The position numbers were made by a program, and so were the translations under genes. A stretch of DNA of 64,000 bases from Psilocybe azurescens (Eukaryota; Basidiomycota; Agaricomycetes; Agaricales; Agrocybaceae), in the NCBI GenBank assembly GCA_023853785.1, contig JAJIRX010000711.1, positions 124,001-188,000 on the forward strand, given 5' to 3'. Every line of letters begins with the position of its first letter. Positions within the stretch are counted from its first letter, which is position 1. The notes beneath the pieces were generated by a model that saw only the letters and a list, made by a program, of their open reading frames with translations, was not told the DNA's origin and did not search any database. Positions 24,606-35,965 of the stretch are shown here, one piece after another.

Positions 24606-27142
24606 ATGGCGTCCGATCCCATCTCTGGCGAGATACTGGAAAGCTCGAGCGACAGTCGTGATCAGAAAGATGACTTCCTACGACTAGAAATGTCTCAGGT
24701 TACTCCTCAAGAAGAGCGCAAGCTTCGTTGGATCTTTGATTTAAACCTGCTACCTCCTCTGGCATTCATGTTTGTTAAACATTTTATCGAACTGTCCACG
24801 ATGGGACAAGTGTCGAAGTACACTGTCGATCTTGATTCCTGATATACATGCATTATTTATAGGTATCTTTGCAATGCCCTTGACAAGGGAAACGTAGGGA
24901 ATGCGAAGACCGATGGGTGGGACAGGGTAAGGGGTATCTGTTCTTTATTCTGTCATTACTCACGACAGCTTCGGAAGGATATTCACCTCACAGGCAACCA
25001 GGTTTGAGTCATGTTTTTCTTTGTGTCGCGAACTTTGTTATTTAATTTCGTGGAAGTACTATATTCTTGTTATGATTTTTTTACGTGAGGTCTTCGCAAC
25101 ATGCACATATTTCCGTTATTAATATCAAAGTCTCGAACCTTTGAAGGTCCCATTCTGTCTGTAAGTTTTGGGTCAAATTTTTTTCCGAAAATTGTACAGA
25201 TGAGATGCTCATTCTTGAATCATTGCAGCTTTGGGACTCCCATTTCTTTATTTGTGAAGAGATACTCCGCTGCACGCGTTCTTCCTTTGATGATGATTGG
25301 ATTTGTGAGCTCATCTACCACATTTGCGCTTCGAGTCTTTCAAATTACTCACACCAATGTTAGGGTTCAATGTGAGCCAATTAATGTCACCTCTTCCAAG
25401 CCACTACTAATTTGTATCAACTCATTCAGGTCGTTGCTCGCTGGAGCAGCAACCAATTTCTCAGGTAATCTGCAAAGCATAAGAATGTGATCTATCGTTC
25501 CCGCTCTAACATGTTGCTTTGCTAGAGATCTTCGCTATTCGATTCTTTCTAGGTATTTTTGAGGCACCTATGCTCCCCGGCGTGGTTTTCTATCTTTCAA
25601 CGTTCTACAAGCGGGGCGAACTTGCTTCTCGGGTCGGTCTGTTTTATGGTTTGTTTTAATCCGTATTACGCACGGAACGACTACATTAACATCAAATATA
25701 GCCGCTGCTTCTATCTCTGGGGCATTTTCCGGTGTGTGTTTGAACATGTTTTCTCTATTGCTGCGCCTGACTGTATTGCTAAACAGGGTTGATCGCGTAT
25801 GGGGTCTTCCACCTTCACAGCTCTAAATACCATTCATGGCAATTTTTGTTTTGGATTGAAGGTAGGACTTCTGCGACTCTTGGCTGTATGTGCATTGTTG
25901 ATCATTTACCAGGTGGCGGAAGCGTGGTTTTCGCAATCTTCGCCTGGCTCTGGCTTCCTAAATCTCCGTCAACATGGAATAGGCTCAGTGACCGCCAGAA
26001 AGCTGTAGCAGATGCAAGAATCCGGACAGATTCATCTGTGTCAACTGATGAAAAGTTGAACATTCGCGACGCATTCCGTCCATTTACTGATCCTATGTAT
26101 TGGTAAGAATCATATATTCTAAATACGCCGTGTATATCATCCACATTCACCCACAGGGTATGGGCCGTCATTTGTCTATCGTTTGGTGTGCCTCTGGCGA
26201 GCGTCAACAACTTCCTACCACAAATAGTCGCCAGTCTCGGCTATTCGACGATTCGTACAAATCTGTTGACTGTCGCCCCCAACATTGTTGGCACTGTTGC
26301 ACTATTGGCGCTCACCTTTTCTTCGGACTATTTTCGAGAGCGGTCCATCCACATGCACGTGTTTGTTTACTGTGGTTAACGCAATTCATGGCTGCCATAT
26401 TAATTTTCGATGTCAGTTGCGTAGCGCTCGCCATTGGCATCACAGGGTTCGTTATTCTTGGGGCAATCGACGTCGTGAAAGACAAAGGAGTCGCTTATTT
26501 TGCATGCTTTCCTGTTGACAAGTGGGGTAAATATGTATGGTTTAATTACCTTGGGTATGCCCATTGACCGGGTCTTTACAGGCATTCGCTCCTTCAGTTC
26601 TAGTCAGTACATGGTATTCGAACAACACACCCAGTGAATCAAGACGTGCTGTGGTAGCGGCAGTAATGGGTTTGTTTTTACTTGATGGTTTGGCATCCTA
26701 GCATATTTGACGAAGCTTCCAAGTTGCGATTGCAAACTCTGCCGGGTTAATATCCACCAATGTATTCAGGGCTAAAGATGAACCCAAGTACATACCAGGT
26801 TAGACCACGAAATTGCGTCTACATTGTTCAGTACTGATGGTTCATAATTCAGCTCTTGCGATATCCGGTTTGTGCCGCCTCGTTGTAGATTACAATACGA
26901 TCTAACCATCCTCGCAGCTGGATTCGGCGGACTGTGTTTGTTGCTCGTTGCAAGGTGCGTTCACTCATGCATCAAGGAGCCGATTGTTAAACTTAACATG
27001 TTGGCCTAGCATTGGGATATACATGAGACTCGAAAATCGGAGAAGGAACAGAGTCCAAAATGTCAACATTACGGCGGCAGACGTTGAAACAGAAGCTCTG
27101 GCTCTGGGTCCGAGTTCCCCTTCGTTCCGTTACATGTATTAG
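24606..27142 (+). CDS. MFS anion:cation symporter, Dal5/allantoate-permease type
   Basis: Roughly 19 small exons. Joined, they give a 12-helix major facilitator of the DAL5/SEO1 group: YLCNALDKGNVGNAKTDG after helix 1, YYILVMIF..VPF.LFGTPISLF, IRFFLGIFEAPMLPGVVFYLS, ISGAFSGLIAYGVF, WLPKSPSTWNRL, PLASVNNFLPQIVASLGYS and STWYSNNTPSESRRAVVAA. Such permeases import small organic anions (allantoate, ureidosuccinate, vitamins) through the plasma membrane. To keep phase, two microexons are needed: 25147-25160 (14 nt) and 25364-25371 (8 nt). Single-base excesses in a T7 run (25076-25082) and at 26511-26512 shift the frame and look like sequencing indels. Several introns start GTTTGT. Start at the first ATG; the cytosolic head is acidic. 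Substrate unknown. Confidence 0.8.
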
Positions 27143-27650
27143 ATAGCATATGATGCGGTGGGCCTTCAGACATTCTAACCCCTTGAGATGAGAAAGAACC
27201 TATGAAAAGAACCTACATCCGAGACCGTCAGTTACCCACAGTGGTGAAGTCCGAGTCAAGCTCTGAACCATGTCCACATACTAAAAGTGTGGTTGATGAT
27301 GGCCCCCTGGTGTGTGATGTCAAGATTGCTTATTATTTTCGGTTGATAATCTAACGCAGAAAAAACATTTGAGGTAAAAGCGCAAAAAGATGTCAAGATG
27401 TATCTGTGTACAACCTGCCTGTCACATTCTAAGAAAGCCAGGATGGCAACCTTAGATAGGAGGGAAAGGGAATCTGGACTTTACACGAATTGAGATGTAG
27501 CAACGTCAGAAAAGAAAGGTGTCAAACGATATTTGTCTTTTATGTGATCTGTTTATAAACGAAAAAGAAGTTTCAGTGAGGCTTCGTCTGGCATTCGTAA
27601 TTGCTTGTTGGCGCGACACCCGCACTCAGAAGTGTAGCTGGCCAAGGACA
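27143..27650. other. Convergent intergenic region
   Basis: About 500 bases between the 3' ends of the transporter (+) and the RBM39-like gene (-). No gene seen; 3' UTRs expected. Confidence 0.5.
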
Positions 27651-30022
27651 TTATTGATGGGCCTGCATAATAGCGTCGGATATGAATGCCGCAGAAACCT
27701 GTCGACCGCCGAACCATCGACCGTTAAGGCCTTGAATGGCTTTCTTCGCGGAATCGACAGAATCGAATTTGACATAAATCTCGCCCTATTTCCATTTAAG
27801 ACGTGTTAAAATACTCATGCGTAAAAAACTCACTTGGGTTTCCTTTTCGACCTTGATCGCCGAGACTGGGCCATACTTAGCTTCGCATTCTCCTTTGACA
27901 TCTTCAGCCAGGTCCTTGTCCCAGTCTCGCTCAGTTTCCCTTAAAACGACCGGGATTAATATGACCGTTAACATTTCAAAAGATAAACATACTCCTCAGG
28001 ATTGAACATGTCCTTCAATAGAACGGAGCGAGATTGCATAGATTGAGGGATGTTGACGCGCGGTCTATGGCCTTTTGTTAGGGATCAAAGCGACACTTAA
28101 AATTGGTCACTCACGACGGCTCTGGAAGAGAAGGAGCAGATTCAGTCCTAGCAAGTTTCTGCATCAGCGCTTGTCGAGATGCAGCGTTCAAGCTACCACC
28201 TAAAAAGAAGTATATGCATTGGATAAAGGCAGTCAATATGAAGCAAATTTTCTCACCGCCTGCTTCATCTAGGGAGTCTTGTTGAGTATATTTTGCAGTT
28301 CCCTTCTCATGGACAGTATTGACACGAAGCTAAATATCAAGTGAGAATGACTCATTTGAAAAAAACGAACAGTCTTCTTACGGTACGACCAGCTAGTTCG
28401 AATCCTTCCATTTGTTCAAGGGCCATTCTAGCGTCTTCCGAGCGCTTATATCTAAGTGAAAGTGAGTATTTTTTTTCCCCGAGATGTGGAGACAACTTAC
28501 TGGACAAATGCATAGCCTTTGCTTCGCCCGGTCATCGGATCTCTATGCAAATCGACAAATTCAAGTTCACCAAACGGTTCAAACACCTGCTTGATATCGG
28601 ATTCGGTGAGGTTGAAATGCAAAGAACCGACATATAGTCTTTTGAAGTAAAAAGTTAAATAAAATGTGGACTGTGAATTTGTAAGAGCCTCTTACTGCAT
28701 CGACCCATGCGACGATGTAACACCTGGGGGAAGATTAAGACTCCTAGATAATTTATTAGACCCCAGAGCAAGGTATTGATAAAATGCTACGTACCCGTCA
28801 CCAGGATGCAGCTTGTTCCTTTCAGATTCAGTTAGTTGCACCATGATGGGTAGACCCATGACTACAGTGCCAGAAAGTGCGAGAGCCTTCTCTACGAGAT
28901 CAATGGATCGGAACTCAACATAACCAATCCTATCCAAGAATTAAGATTGAGTTTTCGAAGAGGATTATAGAAAAGTTTAAACGCACCCTTTCGATCGACG
29001 AGATAGCCTATCTGTTACAATTCTTGAATCCATTACGGTGCCCTCGCCGAGCTTGTCCTCAAAGAAGTAACCTAGGTCTCGAGCAGTCAAACGTGCAGCA
29101 AGTTGCGAAACAAAAACTGATCGTGCTTCGGAGTCGTCTTCTTTTGGTTCATCAGGATTGTATGGCTCGTCCATTTGATTATCGTATGAGGGGTAGGAGG
29201 GAGAACCGCGCCTAAATACATGGTGAGAAATATCAAAAATTTACTAGAAACAAGATTCTTACCTAACACCTGGTGGAGGGGGACTCTTCATGCTCAACTC
29301 GTCGTCGTCATCATCAAGTGGACGACTACCTCTTCTTGCACTTCTGGAATCATCGAAACCATCAAGAGATACCCTATCACCTTTTCTCCTGTCACCTGAA
29401 CGAGCTGAACGTGGGCTATCCCGAGGCGGGGGCGGCGGTGGCAAGTTTGGTGGAGGCGGAGGAATGTCGTCCAGCGCTTCAGACCTCTTCCTCTTGACCC
29501 TATCGTCGTGTTCGCGTTCCGACCCATCATAGTCGTCGACTCGTTTGCGCCTGCGATCACGCTCCTTGTCATCCCTGTCCCTATCTCTGTCCCCTCTGTC
29601 TCTGTCCCCTCTATCTCTGTCTCCTCTATCTCTATCCCGACGACTGTGTCTGTTGTCAGGACCATCATGTCTGCTACTGCGATGGCCTCTGTCACCGTCT
29701 CTATCACGCCGACGGTCCCTATCACGATCCCTATACCCATCGCGCGAACGATCCCGGTATCCTCTCTCGCTCCCTCTGTCGCGACTACGGCTTCTTTTCC
29801 TGCGTTCATCAGGGTCAGGTTTATCCCTCCGTCTGTCTTTCTTATCGTGGTCTCTTGACACAGATCGATGTGAGCGCCTAGTGCGAAGGGTGTCAGTAGA
29901 CAAGTTCCGAGAACTATAACGCAGTAAGAACAATAGAATTTTCGATAATGGGACAGTCATAAAACGTACGAATGATGATTTGGAGATCTATCAATTTCCA
30001 TTTTGCCAGTGTGAGAAGCCAT
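27651..30022 (-). CDS. RBM39/Rsd1-type SR-like splicing factor
   Basis: The N-terminal third is an Arg/Asp/Ser-rich RS-like domain with RDRGD repeats, then a Pro-rich stretch (IPPPPPNLPPPPPP). Three RNA-recognition motifs follow: RSVFVSQLAARLTARDLGYFF, RLYVGSLHFNLTESDIKQVFEPFG..GYAFVQ, and a C-terminal U2AF-homology-type RRM ending YVKFDSVDSAKKAIQGLNGRWFGGR. SRSVLLKDMFNPEEE between RRM2 and RRM3 is the signature of the RBM39/CC1/Rsd1 family, which links transcription and 3' splice-site choice in the nucleus. Exon 1 is 29970-30022 (MASHTGKMEIDR). At least six short introns. The gene is in the reverse direction of the transporter and upstream of its own divergent neighbour by 250 bases. Call is firm. 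Confidence 0.9.
29574..29638 (-). repeat. In-gene tandem repeat coding Arg-Asp-Arg-Gly-Asp units
   Basis: Three to four imperfect 15-18 bp units with the core TCTCTGTCCCCTC (plus strand) encode the RDRGD repeats of the RBM39-like RS domain. Copy number is likely to vary between strains. Confidence 0.7.
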
Positions 30023-30268
30023 GTACTTAGTTGGGTGGCGGGTATGCAACTGAAGACAAGTCAAAAGCTAGGTGTAACCAGAAAACCGCGGTGCAGTTTG
30101 CTTGTCTGTATTTATACCAGTTTGACCTCAAGTCATCGCCTCATTGAGGCCTCGCCACTGACACAACTGCAGCTGCATGCTTGCAGGACATCCGTATATA
30201 ACTATTATGGGAACTATTATTTACGTTGAAGGCAGCGCTGTGACGACTTGGTAAAGTTATAATTGACT

Positions 30269-31802
30269 CTACAACAAATCAGCCAATCTGCCCCGAACTC
30301 TTTTCTCCGCTTGCGCCAATTCCGTCTGCTCCATCTTTTCGTACAATTGGTTCAAAGGATTCGCAAGACCGTCCAGTTCAAGATCTGCTTCAATTTTCGA
30401 AAGATGTGCAGAAAACTTCCCATTAAGAATCTAAACAAAGATATAGTAACATTATGACCCCGGAAAAATGAGAATAGTACTCGTATACATACCTGGTTAT
30501 CAAGAATGTCTTTGAAATGAGCACGAGTGGAAACCCCATCCAAAGCCAAGGCTCCACTGAGCTGACCATATTGCGAGACTATTGAATGATGCTTCAACTA
30601 AGCACCATGTTAACTTCATAGGTACGCATGAGGCTAAGGAGGAACTACCTGGGTAATGAACCCTTCTTCTGCTGCACGTTCGAAGATCTCAGCTGGTTCT
30701 TTCGACATCCACCTAAAGGGTAGTTTCAATTTTATGAAAGCGCTTGACAGGAGATAGTGCACGTTACATTTCATAGCATAGCGCCTCGTCCGAGCACCCT
30801 GCTTCTTTGAGCACGCCGAATGCTTCACTAAGAAATAGCACTATATTAGCTGTTGTAATGTTTACGCGTACCAGTTTAGGAGACTGACCGGAAAAGCATG
30901 ATGATGTTCGGCCAAAGTGCTTGTTCTATCATTGAGTTCAGTATATATAGACGAGCAGCAGAAAAGGCTCAAACTCACCAGCAAGAAGATCCATAGCTGT
31001 TTCTTCACGAGCCGAGGAGGCTATTGCACCAGCTTTGGTCGCTCCAATTGCTCGAGAAAGAGCCAAAGCAATAGACAACCCTCCCCGGAACCGTCTTGTT
31101 CGACGGAGACAAAACAGGGGTATCCCTTGCCTTTCTGATAGAGAGAACGAACAGAGCTTCCTATCATTCTAAAAGGGCAACACAATATCAAGAAAGTTGT
31201 TGGAGAAGATGCTATATGGTGTGGGGAATGTACCTGGGGGCAACCATTACAACATCTTGTTGTGGATTGAATGTTAAAAGTTTGAAGAGAACATTATATC
31301 CGCTGGCGATTACGATGGTCGCAGAAGTCTTCAAATTGGGTGCGAATTGCTCATTGAAAACTCCAGGTTGTGCTTGATCCGGGATAAGAATGAATAGAAC
31401 TAAACAAAATCACAACGTGATTAAGTTGGTAATAAGCTACGGTTAAACACTCACTGTCGGCCACCGGAAGCTGCCTTTGCGAAGTCATGTTCTACTATGA
31501 AGCCTTTGGATATCGCATCTTCCGCATACGCGTCTTGACGGTTTGCGATCAATATTTTCTCATTAGAAATGCCGGAGTCGCGCAGATTCTGAGCTTGAGC
31601 CGCGCCTTGATTTCCAAAACTGGCAAACACCACTTAGTTTCACAGTGATTTTTTTAGTTCGCAAATGTACCCAAGAAATACGATCTGCTTGTCCTTTAAG
31701 AGGGAGAGATCCGCATCGGAGTCATAATATCTACAACATCTTTTCAGCATCGATTCGAGATGCTTAGGTGTAAACAAGAACCTACATCTTGGCAGATGGC
31801 AT
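30269..31802 (-). CDS. Ketol-acid-reductoisomerase-like protein, atypical, probably cytosolic
   Basis: Eight or nine exons; the first is MPSAKI (31786-31802). KARI features in order: [29 protein letters not shown] with the Rossmann GxGxxG, NLRDSG, PDQAQPGVF, and the C-terminal knotted domain with SSAREETAMDLLAEQALWPN holding the metal-binding Asp/Glu, followed by MWMSKEPAEI and SQYGQLSG. KARI makes the dihydroxy-acids of the valine/isoleucine route. Two things are odd: there is no mitochondrial presequence, and the usual KGPGH segment after MVAP reads RMIGS, so a key His is missing. It may be a paralogue with another substrate rather than the housekeeping ILV5. Frame slips at 31464-31465 (one base too many) and in a C3 run at 31079-31081 (one too few) look like sequencing indels. 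Confidence 0.75.
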
Positions 31803-32136
31803 ACTTGAAGGGTAAGAAGTGATAAAGGTTTGGTAAAAGGCAAGTAAAAATGGTCGGGCGTCGTCAGTGAGCAAGATAAGCAATCAGCTCAGCCCGTATC
31901 CCGGGAAATACAATATGCTCCATGAGCTGATAAACCAGAGAATGTCCTGGTGACTTTTGGGAAGTATCCTAGTTCATTAGGTTCTTCCCAACGGGCCGCT
32001 GGGTCGAAGCATCTGTGCGGTTTGGTCGGGCCGACACTCGGATAACATTCCATTTGTCTGAACTCTATAAGCATATTCAACGAGATCTAAAAGATAGAAA
32101 GTAAGCCAGTTGCGTGGAGTATTTGTACTTCTTCCC
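31803..32136. promoter_or_regulatory. Bidirectional promoter region, KARI-like / rhamnose dehydrogenase-like
   Basis: 334 bases separate the two divergent start codons, so promoters of both genes lie here. No named motif can be assigned from sequence alone. Shared regulation is possible but not shown. Confidence 0.4.
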
Positions 32137-33214
32137 ATGTCGTTAACACTTAACAAGATCGTGTGTATTACAGGTGCATCCAGGGGCATTGGCCGAGCAT
32201 GGTAAGCAGGAAAACAATTCTTTTGACTTGATATGAGACGGAGACGGATATGTATCGATCGCAGCGCTCTTGAGTTTGTGAAACAAGGTGCAATCGGCTT
32301 AATACTGCACTATCTCGGCGACGACGAAACAACACAAGAAATACAAACTCTCCAAAAAGAAGTGGAAGAGCGAGGTGTTCAAGCCGTCATCATACCTGGA
32401 GATATCGCAAAGCTAGAGACTTCCAAAAAGGTGAGTAAAAGAGATACACCCCATTGGCAATGAACTCACCGTTCGAGCAACAAAAGATAGTTGAAACCGG
32501 AGTGAAGGAGTTTGGAAGGATAGATGTCTTGGTTTCTAATGTCGGAATATGCCCATTCTCCGATTTCCTGACGATGCCTTTGGAGACTTGGGAACGTACA
32601 CGCCAGGTGAATCTTGATGGGACGTTCTATATCGTACAAGGTGAATCAGTATGGAAATAACTGGGAGATAAACGAGCTGATTGCACACCAGAGGTCGCCG
32701 TCCAGATGACAAGTCAGGTTCCACAAGGGGGTACACTAATCGCAATATCCTCCATCTCTGGTCTCCTTGGAGGTGCACAGCAATGGTGAGTGTCCTAAAA
32801 ATAGGGAAGTGGGCAATCTATGCTGCTAATTTTGATACCGTTGGCTAGTCATTACGGGCCAACAAAAGCAGCCATAACCTCCTTGATGCAAAATTGTGCA
32901 GTGGCTCTGGGAAAACACGGGATTCGAGCGAACGCTATTCTACCTGGGACCATCGCCACTGACATCAACAAGGAAGACCTAAAAGATAACGCAAAACGCG
33001 ATTACATGATCAACCGAACACTTCTTGGTAGACTCGGAAGTAAGTACTACCCACATTTGTAACATGAGAACCCTAAGGCGATCGTTGACGTTTCTCCTGG
33101 ATAGATCCGGAAGATGTCGCGGGTCCTGTCGTATTTTTGGCAAGCGATTTGGCGCGATACATCACTGGAGCGTCTATCATCGTCGATGGTGGCCTGTTCG
33201 TCAACTTCCAATGA
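32137..33214 (+). CDS. Short-chain dehydrogenase, L-rhamnose-1-dehydrogenase-like
   Basis: Six exons (32137-32201, 32265-32430, about 32492-32641, 32692-32786, 32849-33040, 33105-33214) join in phase to about 258 residues. Classical SDR motifs: [10 protein letters not shown] for NAD(P), SNVGICPF in the NAG position, the catalytic Ser in ISSISGL, YGPTKAA (YxxxK) and the C-terminal [12 protein letters not shown]. The stretches [21 protein letters not shown] and the FVN(F/L)Q end resemble fungal L-rhamnose 1-dehydrogenase (LRA1), which oxidises L-rhamnose to the lactone in the non-phosphorylated rhamnose route. Other rhamnose genes are not seen nearby, so the substrate stays an inference. No signal peptide. 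Confidence 0.82.
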
Positions 33215-33321
33215 CCAAAAACTCAGAAAAATATCCACAATTCCATTACATTCTATCTAGCCTCCACGGCCCGCAGGGCCCACCTGAATGATGTTGAACT
33301 TCTACGTTTCCCAGTCATTGT

Positions 33322-34067
33322 TTAATGAATGAATTCCGGGACGAGTGGCTTCTCAGCGACAACCACTGGGTCTGCCGCAATAAGAACGGTTATCCACCGG
33401 GTCCAGTATTTAGAAGGATTTCTCCATGCGTGCATGGTGCCTTTTTGAATGACAGTATCACCTGGATTCTTCAAGTGCTTCTCGGTGCCATCTTCGTTAA
33501 TCAGCACCAGTTCCCCTGAGACTAAGAACCGACAGGTTGGTTGAGTATAGACCAGAAAGTACATACAGTGATTACATACCAAGTATATTATAATCTAAAG
33601 AGCAAGTGCGATGCTGCGGTAAACATGTTCACGGAAATCTCCTATGGTCGCACAGGAAGCACTCACCATTCCCGTGATGGCGCCGGGGGCTAATTCAGTG
33701 GAGCGTAGATTTGTTCCTGTAGGATGAACGAGCCCAAAATTGGAAATGTCTTCGATGTTGCGTTTTCCGCCGTCCTCGCTGACCAGCGTCATTGAAAGAA
33801 AGGGTGAACGGGAAATCAACTAACCTCCTGTTGTTGTCGTGTGTGGGGATAGAGTCTGTTGTAACCCAAATTGCAGCAGAACGGCCTCCTCTGACCAATT
33901 CCATTCCCTATATGCGCCTTCAGTGAATGAGCCGACGAATCAGAAAGAAAGCTCACTTCAGATGGTATTTCACCATCACTTTGTATAATAGAATTTCCTT
34001 GGTCGTTGTGGGATGTAACAATGCGACGGAGATGGGGCAAGGTCAAGGCAAAAGGCTGAGACATCAT
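33322..34067 (-). CDS. Small cupin-domain protein
   Basis: Four exons. The N-terminal part (FALTLPHLRRIVTSHN, then WVTTDSIPTHDNN) leads to a double-stranded beta-helix: GMHRTCSLDYNILVSGELVLI is cupin motif 1 with its metal-ligand His, and GDTVIQKGTMHAWRNPS is motif 2 with the second His. The LV..SGELVL..G..LK.GD spacing is that of the cupin_2 family common in fungal secondary and aromatic metabolism; many members are uncharacterised. Two adjacent Met codons (34067, 34064) could start it. The intron before the cupin core ends TTTACCGCAG. The gene is convergent with the rhamnose-dehydrogenase-like SDR, about 110 bases apart. Function unknown beyond the fold. Confidence 0.8.
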
Positions 34068-34367
34068 GAAAGTCAGAAACAAGAGTTTGCAAACTTGCAG
34101 CAAGGTACATTCGATTAAATAGAGAGAATCTTCAAAACAAGGGGTTAAAAATCACATCACATGTCAGTCTACACACCAATGTTGCTCGGTTGGCAAAGAC
34201 GTGCCCACATGGCAGTTCTGAAATATTGTTGTACACAAAATGTGATTAATGCGTGACCATAGTATACATCGGCTTGGGAAGAAGATACAAAGCATATATG
34301 GAGCTAAGGAGCGGTGTCTAGAAATTCAATTAGTGGCTGTAGAATAAGGGACAGACTGAGTGACTGT

Positions 34368-35703
34368 TTACGCACAATAGTAATAATCGTCGATCAATGG
34401 CATCCAATCCTTCAATAAAGCACCAAACAGTCCCAGCAAAGGTGTGTGGGCTGTTCGAGTAACAAATAATTCGAGTTTCGGGCTTAAATTGCGACTTAGT
34501 AGAAATTGAGTAACAGTATTTGGACAGCACGCACCGGGTGTATAAATCCCAAATGGATCCGCGAAGAAGATACCATAGCATGTCTTTGTCTCTTTTGGCG
34601 TATTCACTCCGCTCAAGCTCAGCTGAGGGTGATGGAGTCCGGCGAAGACTACGCGAGGCAAACTCCATGAATAAAGCTATTGTGATAGCCCGGTTTGGTC
34701 GTTCTGAGGATTTCCGGTCGGCTACCACTAGTGATGCTATGAGACAGATAAACAAGTTGGTTCAGATTATCATCATGTGCGTATGATGCATGTCGTGCGC
34801 ACCATAAATAAGAGGACGGAGAATATATATTGTTTCTGCCAGCCAATCCCGAGGTCCAGAGAGTGTTCTCATAAGAGATATAGAAGGTTTGACTGAAGAT
34901 GTAGTCAACGCTTTCGGAAGCAAGTAATCTTCGGCTGAGACATTGGCCTGAGCAGGCGTAAGTAATGGATGCGGGGGCAGTGGGACAAGATTGTTGCGAA
35001 GGTGATCTGGTGTCATAGGTGGCGAATGTTGGGGGTGATGAGGGGGCCAAAGTGGGAGATGAAGTATTGCTCAGAGGTGGCAAACTAGCAGGATCGAACT
35101 CCCGCTCAGGAATCGGCGGTGAGAGCAAAGGTCGGCGAGTAACTTTGAGTATAAATAGGCGCAACAATGCTCTGAGTGTATCATTCAGTATACAGGATTT
35201 CCATAGAGTCGTAAGAATAGTTACTTGATCGCCTCGAGAAGAATGACGGCCCGCCATCTGGTTTTCTCGGAAACCTTCCGCCTCAGACCCATCTCAACAA
35301 CAAGCTCTGTGAAGCGAAGAATTTGTAGGACACGAGAGGCTAGTTTGTATAGGGGTTTCTTGTCAGTCCATGCTCTTGTGTAGCGGGTATGTAGACTTGT
35401 GGGGATAAGGGGGCGGTATGAAGAGTTGTCCTTAACAATGCGCGCCAATAATGTATCATGATACATGCTCGTTACATTGAGCAGTGAGGTTACTGTATAT
35501 ATGATACTTGTTAATCGCAATGACCTTCAGTCAATAGGTACTTGCACTGAAGTCGTACTTACAAGCTTCTGACGCGAGCTCTGCATCCTTGAAACGACCA
35601 GGCAAGAACCAAGTGATGGACCGAAGCGAAGATTCCAAGGTCGAGATAGTAGAGACATTGTTTATGAGAAATGCCTCATATTTATCCTTTTGGAGAATGC
35701 CAT
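34368..35703 (-). CDS. PEX16: Peroxisomal membrane biogenesis protein PEX16
   Basis: Minus-strand exons give the Pex16 order: KYEAFLINNVSTISTLESSL..ITWFLPGRFKDAELASEA at the N-terminus, RFTELVVEMGLRRK, RWRAVILLEAIKA, a variable Pro-rich loop, EDYLLPKALTTSSVKPS, WLAETIYILRPLIY, AKRDKDMLWYLLRGSIWDLYTRPKLE and the C-terminal LLKDWMPLIDDYYYC. PEX16 is an ER/peroxisomal integral membrane protein that recruits PEX3 and imports peroxisomal membrane proteins. About 400 residues, as in other basidiomycetes. The ATG at 35703 is one base out of frame with the rest because of a T4 run at 35688-35691 (A4 in the coding strand), probably a sequencing deletion. Confidence 0.9.
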
Positions 35704-35926
35704 GGCATGAAGTAGGACAGAGAAAGAGAGACGACTGAGCTCAGGATATGCCCCGCGAGTTACACTTGATTCCTTCAAGACGCCGACCCGGACACTTCAC
35801 ATATCCTGTCACGCATCACACATCACACATCATTCGCCTGAGTCACGCTTTCCCAGAATAGGCACTGTCTTGGTTTGAGATGGCTGCCTTGTGGTGTTCT
35901 CAGCTACTTATAAGGATACGGTGCGA

Positions 35927-35944
35927 GCGCAAGCGCAAGCGCAA
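35927..35944. repeat. GCGCAA tandem repeat (three units)
   Basis: Three perfect hexamers just upstream of the start codon at 35966, in the likely 5' UTR of the next gene. Confidence 0.8.
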
Positions 35945-35965
35945 CCTCTCTCGTCCCGTTGCTCC

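Noticed and set aside
28400..28420. GTTCGAATCC-like string resembling a tRNA T-arm (also near 9979)
   Set aside because: Both lie inside coding exons and lack the acceptor stem, D-arm and anticodon arm in the expected places.
29508..29919. Ser/Leu-rich open frames on the plus strand opposite the RS domain of the RBM39-like gene
   Set aside because: They are mirror images of the Arg-Asp repeats and have no splice or motif support.
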